Below, piece after piece: positions 46,024-54,956 of a stretch of 64,000 nucleotides of DNA (position 1 is its first letter; every line of letters starts with the position of its first letter). Source of the stretch: Clostridiales bacterium GWF2_38_85 (lineage in GTDB: Bacteria > Bacillota > Clostridia > Oscillospirales > CAG-382); the NCBI GenBank assembly GCA_001797275.1, contig MGOY01000025.1, positions 1 to 64,000 of the forward strand. Direction: 5' to 3'. A program made the position numbers and the translations under genes. The notes beneath the pieces were generated by a model that saw only the letters and a list, made by a program, of their open reading frames with translations, ran no database searches and was not told the DNA's origin.

Positions 46024-46473
46024 TTATAATCCGATATTCTCTTTTAACCTCATATAATTACCCGTATCCGGAATGCCTCTATTAAGAATATCAACAAATT
46101 TTTGATTAAATCCTAAGTTAATTAATTCGAAAAATTGGAAAAACCCAACATCACTTATTGGGTTTGTTTCAAATTCATTTGATGGTAGTGTTATATTACC
46201 ATCAATCCTTTCAAGAAAAAATGTAATATGTATAATTGGAGGAACACAGTCTGTTTTATCACATAAATATAGCAATCTTTTAACTTTTGTATTTAAACCT
46301 GTTTCTTCATACATTTCGCGAATTATTGCTTCATCTAATTTTTCTCCGACTTCAACTCTACCACCCGGAAGCGACCATCCTCTTTATGATGTAACTTTTT
46401 GTTTTACTAAAAGAATTTTATTATCTTCTATCAATATTCCTGTTATTCGAATTTGAAAACTATTCTTGTCCAC
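46024..46473 (-). pseudogene. NUDIX hydrolase interrupted by one in-frame stop
   Basis: GTG start 46473 behind GGAG: VDKNSFQIRITGILIEDNKILLVKQKVTS*RGWSLPGGRVEVGEKLDEAIIREMYEETG...; TAA at 46384-46386, otherwise open. Confidence 0.85.
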
Positions 46474-46533
46474 ATGACCACTCCTAAATATCGAAGAAGG
46501 AACATCCCATATTGAAATGCTCCTTTTGCTTCT

Positions 46534-47187
46534 TCAGAATTTAAATCCTATTGTACTGAGTATACATCTTGCGATTGCATAATGCGTATGTGGGAACGGA
46601 TGAACTCTGTCGAGTGAGTATGCTGTCGTATTCAGCTTTGTCAGCAGCAGGTCAAGAGCAGCTTGAACATCGCAGAAAAGTGAGTCTGTTTCGTATGCTA
46701 TCTTTCTGAGGATTACATTCAACTCATCGACATCTTTTCTCATCGCATCGTTCTTGTTCAAGTCAAGGAAGAAGGGAGAAATAATCATAAATCCTTTTGT
46801 TTTTCTCTTTGCATCCGCAACTATATATCTGAGGTTTTCCTCATATTGTTTAACGCTGACCTGTCTTTCGGGAAACATATACGAATCGTACTTACGCCAG
46901 ACATCATTTACACCAATCATTATGGCTGCATAATCGGGCTTTATTGCCGTCATGTCAGATTCCCAGTGTGTACGAACATCAGAACTTGTTTCGCCGCTGA
47001 TGCCGGTATTGACAATTTTTATATGCTTTTCAGGATAGGTTCCTGTTAGTATGTTATGAATGAAGAAGGGGTAACCGCTTCCCAGTCCGGTCTGGCAGTT
47101 TCCGTAAGGTCTTCCTCTTCCGCAATCGGTGACCGAGTCGCCGGAGAACATTATTGTTGTATCATTTTCAATATAATCGAACAACAT
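46534..47187 (-). CDS. SGNH/GDSL-type hydrolase
   Basis: IMFSGDSVTDCGR; AAIMIGVNDVWRKY; LDRVHPFPHTHY. Confidence 0.93.
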   Translation of the reverse strand: MLFDYIENDTTIMFSGDSVTDCGRGRPYGNCQTGLGSGYPFFIHNILTGTYPEKHIKIVNTGISGETSSDVRTHWESDMTAIKPDYAAIMIGVNDVWRKYDSYMFPERQVSVKQYEENLRYIVADAKRKTKGFMIISPFFLDLNKNDAMRKDVDELNVILRKIAYETDSLFCDVQAALDLLLTKLNTTAYSLDRVHPFPHTHYAIARCILSTIGFKF

Positions 47188-47189
47188 AA

Positions 47190-48692
47190 TTATTCCTCAC
47201 TTACTGTGCTTTCAACAGCGCTTTCTGTTGTGCTTGTGTCAGCTGTTGATTCAACTGTTGAGGTATCTGAGGTTACATCGGATGTATCGGAAGCTGTTCC
47301 CGAGGTATCAGCTAAGGTATCACCGGAGGTTTCGCTTTCTTCGGGTTCATCATACATAATATATGCTTTAGTATATTTTTCTTTGAGTGTAGCACCGTTT
47401 GTAACCGGGTTGCCGGTAAGGTATGCGACAATCAATGTGCCATCCTGGAAATTCGTCAAGGATGAAACATCTTCAATTGCGTTGTTTGACAAGTACAGAT
47501 AAGCCATTTTTGTCATATCTTTAATCGGTGAAACATCAACTATCTTATTATCTGTCAGGTAAAGATATTCAATCTCAACCGATTTTTCAATTGCGCTGAT
47601 ATCTTCGATTTCATTGTTGGTAAGTGAAAGCTGAGTTAACTTCACAAGGTCAGCCATTGCTGAAATATCTGATATTTTATTTTTGCTTAAGTCGAGTGTT
47701 TCAAGCTTTGTCAGCTTTTCAAGCGCGGATACATCAACGATTTCATTAGAGGGAGCATAAAAACCTTCGAGGTTGACAAGCTCTGAAACTGCAGAGATAT
47801 CTGTAAGTCCCATGCTGCCAAGGCTGAGAGTTTTAAGTGCTGTCAATCCTTTGATCGGATCAAGTGAGATTGGTACTATTTTCTCAGTTACTGTACTTGT
47901 ATCATCGCTTGTGTCCGCGACACTGGTGTCACTTGTTTCAATAGCAACAGTTGAATAATTGTTGTCAAGAACAAGGGTTTCAAGATTTACAAGTCCGGAA
48001 ATTGCAGATATATCGGTAATGTTATTTTCTGACATGTAAAGTGATTTAAGCTTTGTAAGATTTTCAAGTACAGATATATCATCAATACCGAGTGATTGGA
48101 TATTTAAATATTCGATATTCGTAAGCTCAGCGATTGCGGATATATCTTTGACGCTTGTTCCGCCGATTGAAAGGTGTTTTAGATTTGTCATTGTTTTAAT
48201 TGCTTTGAGGTTTTTGAGAAGCTTCTGCTCCTGAACATCAATAAGAGTAAGGTTGGGGAACAGTGCAAGATCATCGAGTGTTGTAAGCTCGAATGTCAGG
48301 TCAGCAGATTTTACACTTTTGTTATAGTTTTCGCTATAGGTTGAAGTGTCAAAGTCTTCGACAGTTGTGTCTGTTTCAAGCAGTGTTGCAAGTTCGTCAT
48401 AACCGATTGTTACTGTAGTTTTAGTATCTTCTGTATCGGAAGTTTCGGTATCCTCTGCAGTGATAATTCCGAGAACCTTAATTGCCTCGAGGTCTTCTTT
48501 TGTTATCTCGCTCGGTTTCTTATCAAGTGCTTCAGCAACAACTCTTGCAAAGCTCTGATCCTTGAATAAGCTTGAACGGTTCTGAATAAATGAAAAAAGT
48601 GTTATACAAATAGCTGCCGCAAGAAGAACGCATAATACAATACTTATAATAAACTTCTTCTTTCTCTCGGCTCTTGATGCAATAGTTGCCAT
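47190..48692 (-). CDS. Membrane-anchored leucine-rich-repeat (internalin-like) protein with S/T/D-rich tail
   Basis: N-terminal TM (FIISIVLCVLLAAAICITLF) and about ten LRR units such as LTNIEYLNIQSLGIDDISVLENL. Confidence 0.9.
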   Translation of the reverse strand: MATIASRAERKKKFIISIVLCVLLAAAICITLFSFIQNRSSLFKDQSFARVVAEALDKKPSEITKEDLEAIKVLGIITAEDTETSDTEDTKTTVTIGYDELATLLETDTTVEDFDTSTYSENYNKSVKSADLTFELTTLDDLALFPNLTLIDVQEQKLLKNLKAIKTMTNLKHLSIGGTSVKDISAIAELTNIEYLNIQSLGIDDISVLENLTKLKSLYMSENNITDISAISGLVNLETLVLDNNYSTVAIETSDTSVADTSDDTSTVTEKIVPISLDPIKGLTALKTLSLGSMGLTDISAVSELVNLEGFYAPSNEIVDVSALEKLTKLETLDLSKNKISDISAMADLVKLTQLSLTNNEIEDISAIEKSVEIEYLYLTDNKIVDVSPIKDMTKMAYLYLSNNAIEDVSSLTNFQDGTLIVAYLTGNPVTNGATLKEKYTKAYIMYDEPEESETSGDTLADTSGTASDTSDVTSDTSTVESTADTSTTESAVESTVSEE

Positions 48693-48827
48693 AACTTTTA
48701 TTTCCTTTCGTATATAGCTGAATGAATATTTGTTTAGCATGTACTTTTGATATAATACCACTTGTCACAAAAAAATGCAAGCGTTAATTATGAAATACAG
48801 TAATATTGAAAAACCTGTGTTTATAGC

Positions 48828-49751
48828 TTATAGTTTTTCCTCTTCTAACAGTTCTCTGACGCTGACAACACTGCAGCCAAAAGACTTCAGTAAATTCAAT
48901 TGCCTTGGCAGCGCTTCGTATATCGGCATTTCGCCCGACATATTCAATCCATCCTTCTGATAGATTATACTGCCGCAGAACGAATCCGCATTTGATTCGA
49001 GCTGTCTTTTCAGCCTTGCAACCATCTCATCCGCATTGCTGTTCTTCTCCCAACCGCCACCGTCAAAGGAGGCTGACAGGTAATTGTACCCCAGCTTTTC
49101 GTAAACATCGAACACGGTTTTATTGGACGGGCGACTGTATGAGGATAGGCGACCGCAAGGGTCGCCCCTACCGATACTTTCAACATAATGGGGTGGCCTT
49201 GCGTTTGTCATCGGGTACCTAAAGCTTTCAAGTATATAGTTATGCAGCCGTAGATAGTCAGCATACACTTCGTTCTCATTTTTGAAATACACACGCTTCG
49301 AATAGGGAAAATGCTGTTTCCCACAGACAATATGTCTATATCCGTGGTTAGCCAACTCGCAGCCGCTGTCTATTATTTTGCGTATCAGGTCAGGGTTGTT
49401 CACAGCACTTGCCAGTATATCATCACCGAACCGTGGGTAGTGGTCATATCTGGTACCGCTCCAGTAAAAGCTACCCGACCTGCCCGGATTGTCGGGGTAG
49501 TTCTCAGCGGTTGAGCCGATGATGTTGAAGGTTGCGGTAAAGCTGTATTCGTTGAGCGTGTCAACTATAAACTCTGTCAGTTTTCTGCCATCCGGGCATA
49601 CAACAGCACACGGCCCGTCATCAAAGGTCATTGCAACTATTCGCTTGCCGCCGGTGTTGACTTTTTCAATTTTCCGGACTGATGTTGTGTTTATATCTTT
49701 CTTTGAGAAAATAAACCTTTTTATTTTTTGCAGAGTATTGTATAAAATCAT
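48828..49751 (-). CDS. Polysaccharide deacetylase (NodB homology)
   Basis: VAMTFDDGPC; CELANHGYRH; NYLSASFDGGGW. Confidence 0.9.
   Translation of the reverse strand: MILYNTLQKIKRFIFSKKDINTTSVRKIEKVNTGGKRIVAMTFDDGPCAVVCPDGRKLTEFIVDTLNEYSFTATFNIIGSTAENYPDNPGRSGSFYWSGTRYDHYPRFGDDILASAVNNPDLIRKIIDSGCELANHGYRHIVCGKQHFPYSKRVYFKNENEVYADYLRLHNYILESFRYPMTNARPPHYVESIGRGDPCGRLSSYSRPSNKTVFDVYEKLGYNYLSASFDGGGWEKNSNADEMVARLKRQLESNADSFCGSIIYQKDGLNMSGEMPIYEALPRQLNLLKSFGCSVVSVRELLEEEKL
49141..49175. repeat. GC-rich palindromic repeat embedded in frame in the deacetylase gene
   Basis: GGCGACCgcaagGGTCGCC plus flanking CCTACCG; encodes SIGRGDPCGRLSSY. Confidence 0.7.
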
Positions 49752-49786
49752 AGTATATCCTTTAATAACGCTGAAAACGATGTTTT

Positions 49787-50542
49787 TCAGGTTTTGGATA
49801 TGTTCATTAAAAGCGACATGGGAAGTAGTTTCGCCAGTACTCTGTAAAGCTTAAAGAAAAACAGCTCAGTGTACACTCCCTTGCCCTTTTTCGCTTTCAC
49901 GACAGATTTTCCTGCGACCTTCTTCGGGTTGCATCTGGGAAGCATATCAAATGTCTTGGAGTTACCGCTGATGCCTGCTACGTCTAAAAATTCTGTATCC
50001 ATAGGTCCGGGACAGACAGCGAGTGCATTAATGCCGCGTTTCTTCAGCTCATACCTGAGCGAGCGGGTGAAGGCTGTTACATAGTACTTTGTCGCGCTGT
50101 AAACTGTCATCCTTGGTGTGGGAACAAAGGAAGCAATTGAGCTGATGTTGATTATATAGCTTCCCTCTTTCATATACTGCAGTGCAAGAGTGCAAATTGA
50201 GGTCAGCGTAACACAGTTGAGCCTTACCATGTCGGCTTGTCCCTTCTCGGAAAGGTCAGCAACATCACCCAGAAGTCCGAAGCCTGCGTTGTTGATCAGC
50301 ACCCTGATGTCGGGGTTTTCAGACTTCAACATTTCTGTAAATCTGTTCAGTTCTTCTTCCTTTATCAGATCAAGCGACACAAGCCGGCACTTCACATCAG
50401 GTCTTTCTTTTGCCAGTGCTTCAAGTCTGTCAACTCTTCTTGCGATTAACCATATTTCATCAACTGTTTTTTCACCTGCAAGAGTGTAAAAATACTCTTT
50501 CCCGAGCCCGGAGGATGCTCCTGTTATAATTCCAACTGTCAT
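49787..50542 (-). CDS. Short-chain dehydrogenase/reductase
   Basis: GIITGASSGLGKEYF; LINNAGFGLLGD; YSATKYYVTAF. Confidence 0.95.
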   Translation of the reverse strand: MTVGIITGASSGLGKEYFYTLAGEKTVDEIWLIARRVDRLEALAKERPDVKCRLVSLDLIKEEELNRFTEMLKSENPDIRVLINNAGFGLLGDVADLSEKGQADMVRLNCVTLTSICTLALQYMKEGSYIINISSIASFVPTPRMTVYSATKYYVTAFTRSLRYELKKRGINALAVCPGPMDTEFLDVAGISGNSKTFDMLPRCNPKKVAGKSVVKAKKGKGVYTELFFFKLYRVLAKLLPMSLLMNISKT

Positions 50543-50652
50543 ATTTGTGTTTCCTTCTTTATACAAAATTTTATAATTCAACATTAACTATTTTATTATA
50601 TGATACATAGAAACAAAAATCAAGCATTTATAATCAAATATGTTTATTTGTA

Positions 50653-50681
50653 TTGACAATACCTTTTTACGGTTTTATAAT
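50653..50681 (+). promoter_or_regulatory. Consensus sigma-A promoter
   Basis: TTGACA (50653-50658), 17-nt spacer, TATAAT (50676-50681). Confidence 0.85.
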
Positions 50682-50689
50682 ATCTAAAT

Positions 50690-50775
50690 AGTGAGTTTTA
50701 TGCTTTCCGGTATACAGTACTGCCGGAGTTTGAAAATCGCATAAAACATTACGTTATTATTTTGCGTAATTTTTT
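50690..50775 (+). promoter_or_regulatory. Structured 5' leader with terminator-like hairpin
   Basis: GTTTTATGC..GCATAAAAC outer stem, TCCGGTA..TACtGCCGGA hairpin, then ATTACG..CGTAAT followed by T-run; begins at the predicted transcription start. Confidence 0.5.
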
Positions 50776-50796
50776 ATTTGGAAGGGAAATAAAATT

Positions 50797-51618
50797 ATGA
50801 AAAAACCGGTTGCAATACAGCTTTATTCGGTACGCGAGCAGTGCGAGAAAGATTTTCCCGGCACACTTACAGAACTGAAAAGAATGGGATATAACGGTGT
50901 TGAGTTTGCAGGCCTTTACGGCTACACCGCAAAAGAAGTCAAGGTACTGCTCAAGGATATCGGACTTACTCCCATTTCCGCACACGTTTCCTACGAGGAC
51001 ATGACAACAAAAACCGAACAGATGATATCTGACTACTCTGAAATCGGTGTAAAATACATCGGCATACCTTACCTTGTTGAAGAGCATAGACCGGGCGGTG
51101 CAAAATACGCTGAAACAATCGCAAGCATGAAGGAGTTGTCAACATTGCTTAAAGCAAAGGGTATCCAGCTTCTCTACCACAACCACGACTTCGAGTTCAC
51201 AAAAATTGATGGCAAATATATGCTTGACATACTCTACACTGACCTTTCAAAGGACGAACTTCAGACAGAGCTTGACCTCTGTTGGGTTGCTGTCGGCGGT
51301 GAGAATCCTGCAAATTATCTCAGAAAATACAGTGGTCGCGCTCCGGTTGTCCACTTCAAGGATTTTTACATAGAAGGTCAAACCGGTGCTAAGCTCTATG
51401 ATTTGATAGGCATTGACGACAATAAACCAGCTGATAAAAGCACCTTCGAATATAGACCAATCGGTACGGGACTTCAGGACATCGGCGCAATGCTGAAGGC
51501 TGTCGATGATGCTGGTTGCGAATGGATCATCATTGAACAGGATGAACCGACAGCATCAAAACCCTACTCACGTTTGGAATGTGCAGAGATAAGCATAATA
51601 AATCTGAAAAAATATTAA
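50797..51618 (+). CDS. Sugar phosphate isomerase/epimerase
   Basis: LKRMGYNGVEFAGLYG; LLYHNHDFEF; ELDLCWVAVGG; VVHFKDFY. Confidence 0.9.
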   Translation: MKKPVAIQLYSVREQCEKDFPGTLTELKRMGYNGVEFAGLYGYTAKEVKVLLKDIGLTPISAHVSYEDMTTKTEQMISDYSEIGVKYIGIPYLVEEHRPGGAKYAETIASMKELSTLLKAKGIQLLYHNHDFEFTKIDGKYMLDILYTDLSKDELQTELDLCWVAVGGENPANYLRKYSGRAPVVHFKDFYIEGQTGAKLYDLIGIDDNKPADKSTFEYRPIGTGLQDIGAMLKAVDDAGCEWIIIEQDEPTASKPYSRLECAEISIINLKKY

Positions 51619-51679
51619 TTTTTTCAGATATTCGAGTTTTATGCTTCATGGCATCCAGCATATCCATGAAGCATAAAAC
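51602..51679 (+). promoter_or_regulatory. Hairpin leader upstream of the metallophosphoesterase
   Basis: ATCTGAAAAAAT..TTTTTCAGAT then GTTTTATGCTTCATGG..CCATGAAGCATAAAAC (16-bp perfect stem). Confidence 0.6.
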
Positions 51680-51718
51680 ATCGGCATTCTGTTATTTATG
51701 AAAGGATTTATAATATAT

Positions 51719-52744
51719 ATGCTTAGCGAAAACCTATACCTGAAAAGACCTCTCGTATTCAGAGCAGACGGCAGCTTTAAAATAATGCTGTTCTCAGACC
51801 TTCACGGTGTACCAAATCATGATCCCCGCCTTAAAAGAGGCATAACTGAAATGGTTAAAGCTCAAAAACCCGACTTAGTATTCCTGAACGGCGACCAGAT
51901 GTATGGGCTTGAGACTGTTGAGCAGGTTAAAAACTATCTGACTGATATTACGGAAGTGCTTGAGAAAAATCAAATTCCGTGGGCGCATGTCTATGGCAAC
52001 CATGATTCCGAAGCCGGACTCTGCAAGGAAGAACAACAGAAAATCTATGAAAGCTTCGATTATTGTATCTCGAAAAGAGGGCCGGTTGATATACACGGTG
52101 TCGGAAATTTTGTTCTTCCAATCAAATCAAGCAAAGATGGCACGATAAAATTCAACATTTGGGGCATTGATTCGCTCCAGTACATAAACGCATATGATGA
52201 GGAATTCAATGTCTCTGCCACAAACGGTTATAGGTCTGTGCTGCCAAAGCATTTTTCAAACGGCACCTACTACGATACAATCCGTTTCGACCAGATAATG
52301 TGGTATTATAACAGCTCTAAGGAGTTTGAAGTCTATAACAAAGCGAAAATACCTGCGCTTATGTTCTTTCACATAGCAATCCCGGAGCATATGCTGATTT
52401 ACATGAACCCTGTCGAAACGGCAATGAACGGAGCATTCAACGAGAATGTTTGCTGTCCTGAGCTTAACAGCGGCTTGTTCAGCGCGGCCGTTCAGAGAGG
52501 CGATGTCAGGGGTATTTATGTCGGTCACGATCACAACAACACCTACGACGGCATCTACTGTGGTGTGCATCTCGGCTTCGACAGCGCAATGGGCTTCAAC
52601 AGCTACGGTATGTCGGGTGAAACACAGACAGAACAGTCAAGCTGCCGCGGCTGCAGGGTTTTTGAGCTGAACGAACAAAATCCGGCGGACTATAAAACCT
52701 ATATGTTAAGAGTAGTCGATTTTATTGATGTTGAAAGGATTTAA
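51719..52744 (+). CDS. Metallophosphoesterase
   Basis: IMLFSDLHGVPNHDPR; FLNGDQMYG; HVYGNHDSEAG; YVGHDHNN. Confidence 0.92.
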   Translation: MLSENLYLKRPLVFRADGSFKIMLFSDLHGVPNHDPRLKRGITEMVKAQKPDLVFLNGDQMYGLETVEQVKNYLTDITEVLEKNQIPWAHVYGNHDSEAGLCKEEQQKIYESFDYCISKRGPVDIHGVGNFVLPIKSSKDGTIKFNIWGIDSLQYINAYDEEFNVSATNGYRSVLPKHFSNGTYYDTIRFDQIMWYYNSSKEFEVYNKAKIPALMFFHIAIPEHMLIYMNPVETAMNGAFNENVCCPELNSGLFSAAVQRGDVRGIYVGHDHNNTYDGIYCGVHLGFDSAMGFNSYGMSGETQTEQSSCRGCRVFELNEQNPADYKTYMLRVVDFIDVERI

Positions 52745-52745
52745 T

Positions 52746-54830
52746 ATGAGAGTAGCCAACGGAGTATACAGATGCACCTTCGGAAAACCCGAAGCATTGA
52801 CTGCCGAAAAATTCATCAAGGCGGAAGCAAAGCTTGACAAGATAAATAAATTGTCTGACCTACCCTCACCATTTGGTGTGAATGCAGAAAAAATTGAATA
52901 TGAGCAGAATAAAGAAGGAACAATCCTGACACTGCCTATGCTTGATACTGAGAATATATACGGCTTCGGACTGCAAATGAAAAGCGTCATCCATACCGCA
53001 CGCAAGAAATTTTTGCGTACCAACGCCGATCCGAAATCCGACGCAGGTGACAGCCATGCACCTGTTCCCTTCTATGTTTCAACCTTTGACGACAAAACCG
53101 CATACGGACTGTTAATTGAAACAGCAAGATACACAACCTTCTACTGCGGCAGCAGTAAAAAGCTGAACAAAGGTAAAACCGAAGTCGAAGCGAGCGGCTT
53201 CGAACAGGAAAGCGCAACCGAAACCTTTTATATCGGTCAGAAAAAGAAAAATATGCAGATGGTTATCAGTATTGAGAAGGTTGAAGGCTGCGACATCATC
53301 CTGTTCACCGGCGAAACGCCCGACGAAGTCTGCCGCAAGTACATCCTGTACTCCGGTGGTGGCTGTATGCCTCCTCTCTACGGTATGGGTGTCTGGTATA
53401 GAATGGACATGTACTTTAAACAGGAGGAAATCCTGAAGAGTGCAAAAAAGATGAAGGAAGACAATATGCCTGTGTCTATCATCGGACTTGAACCCGGCTG
53501 GCAAACAATGGCTTATTCCTGCTCGTTCAAGTTCAATACCGACCGCTACCCCGATCCCGACAGGATGCTTGAAGAAATGACCGAAATGGGCTACAAGATG
53601 AACCTCTGGGAGCATGCATTCACGCATCCGGCCAGCCCGATTTACAAGGCTCTTCTGCCATATGCGGGCGATTACGAGGTATGGGGCGGTCTTGTACCTG
53701 ATTTTGCAACTAAAGAAGCAAGAGGAATTTTTGGCAAATATCATAAAGAAACACTGATTGACAAAGGCTTTTCAGGCTTCAAGCTCGACGAGTGCGACGG
53801 CTCTGACCTGACCGGTGGCTGGACATACCCAAATATGGCACAGTTCCCATCCGGACTGAACGGTGAACAGATGCACAGCATACTGCCACAGCTTTATCAA
53901 CAGACAATGATTGAGCAGTTCCGTGAAAAAGGTATAAGAACACTCGGTGAGGTTCGTGCGCAGTTCAGCTATGCAGCACCCTATCCGTTCGTGCTGTACA
54001 GCGACCTTTACGGGCATGATGATTTCATTCGTGCGCTCATCAATATGGGATTTACCGGACTTCTGTTCTCTCCCGAAATCAGGGAAGCGGCAAGCAAGGA
54101 CGATCTGTACAGACGAATCCTGTCGGGTGTGTTCTCTATAAAGCTTGAGTTCAACATCTTCTATATGAAAAATCCACCCTGGTTTAACCATGTTATAAAA
54201 GAAAATAATAACGGTGTTGCTGACAAGGATGTTTCCGAAATCACAGACAAATGCAGAGAGCTGCTCAACATCAAAATGAAGCTGGTGCCATACCTTTACA
54301 CTGCATTCCACAGATATTACACCGACGGAATACATCCGTTCCGCTCGCTTCGCAGCATATACCCCGAGATTGCAGCTCAGGAAACAGTCGAGGGTTGCGC
54401 TTTGGGCAACGACATCATCGTCTATCCGTTGACTGTCGCACAGAACAAGGTGAAAATCTACCTGCCCAAAGGGCAATGGTATGAATTTTTCACCAATGAG
54501 CTATTTGAAGGCGGAAAACAGTATGAGCTTGAGTATGCGTCAAACAGAATACCTGTGTTCGTGAAGGCAGGAACAATCCTGCCGATGCTCGAAAACACAA
54601 TGCTTGACCTGAACAAGGATATGATGGAGATCACACCGTATATCTATCCGAATAAATCGGGTAACGCAAAATGTGAGCTGTACGAGGACGACGGTATCAG
54701 CTACGGCTACGAGAACGGTGAGTACAACATCTATAAACTCACCTACAAGGACGGCGGTCTCAGGATTGACAAAAAAGGCAAATACAACGGCAAAAAAGCA
54801 GTGTTCTCAACGTATAAGGTTGTAAAGTAA
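52746..54830 (+). CDS. Glycoside hydrolase family 31
   Basis: MPVSIIGLEPGWQ; GFSGFKLDECDGSD; IIVYPLT...VKIYLPKGQWYEFFT...RIPVFVKAGTILPM. Confidence 0.92.
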   Translation: MRVANGVYRCTFGKPEALTAEKFIKAEAKLDKINKLSDLPSPFGVNAEKIEYEQNKEGTILTLPMLDTENIYGFGLQMKSVIHTARKKFLRTNADPKSDAGDSHAPVPFYVSTFDDKTAYGLLIETARYTTFYCGSSKKLNKGKTEVEASGFEQESATETFYIGQKKKNMQMVISIEKVEGCDIILFTGETPDEVCRKYILYSGGGCMPPLYGMGVWYRMDMYFKQEEILKSAKKMKEDNMPVSIIGLEPGWQTMAYSCSFKFNTDRYPDPDRMLEEMTEMGYKMNLWEHAFTHPASPIYKALLPYAGDYEVWGGLVPDFATKEARGIFGKYHKETLIDKGFSGFKLDECDGSDLTGGWTYPNMAQFPSGLNGEQMHSILPQLYQQTMIEQFREKGIRTLGEVRAQFSYAAPYPFVLYSDLYGHDDFIRALINMGFTGLLFSPEIREAASKDDLYRRILSGVFSIKLEFNIFYMKNPPWFNHVIKENNNGVADKDVSEITDKCRELLNIKMKLVPYLYTAFHRYYTDGIHPFRSLRSIYPEIAAQETVEGCALGNDIIVYPLTVAQNKVKIYLPKGQWYEFFTNELFEGGKQYELEYASNRIPVFVKAGTILPMLENTMLDLNKDMMEITPYIYPNKSGNAKCELYEDDGISYGYENGEYNIYKLTYKDGGLRIDKKGKYNGKKAVFSTYKVVK

Positions 54831-54864
54831 ATAATTATATAACATATTCCGAATTTTGTCAAAT

Positions 54865-54889
54865 AAAAAAGGCGGATATATGTCCGCCC
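54865..54889 (-). terminator. Rho-independent terminator (strongest on minus strand, for asd)
   Basis: Minus: GGGCGGACATATATCCGCCTTTTTT. Confidence 0.85.
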
Positions 54890-54956
54890 TTATAACATGT
54901 TATGTTTACGCTGAGAGCAAGCCCCGGCCCAACATTAATTATTCATTATTTGCTAT

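Noticed and set aside
47190-48692. CRISPR-like regularity in the LRR gene
   Set aside because: Periodicity is of about 22 codons and protein-encoded (LRR), not identical repeats with unique spacers.
53112-54476. Two long ORFs antisense to the GH31 gene
   Set aside because: Arise from codon bias of GH31; no family resemblance.
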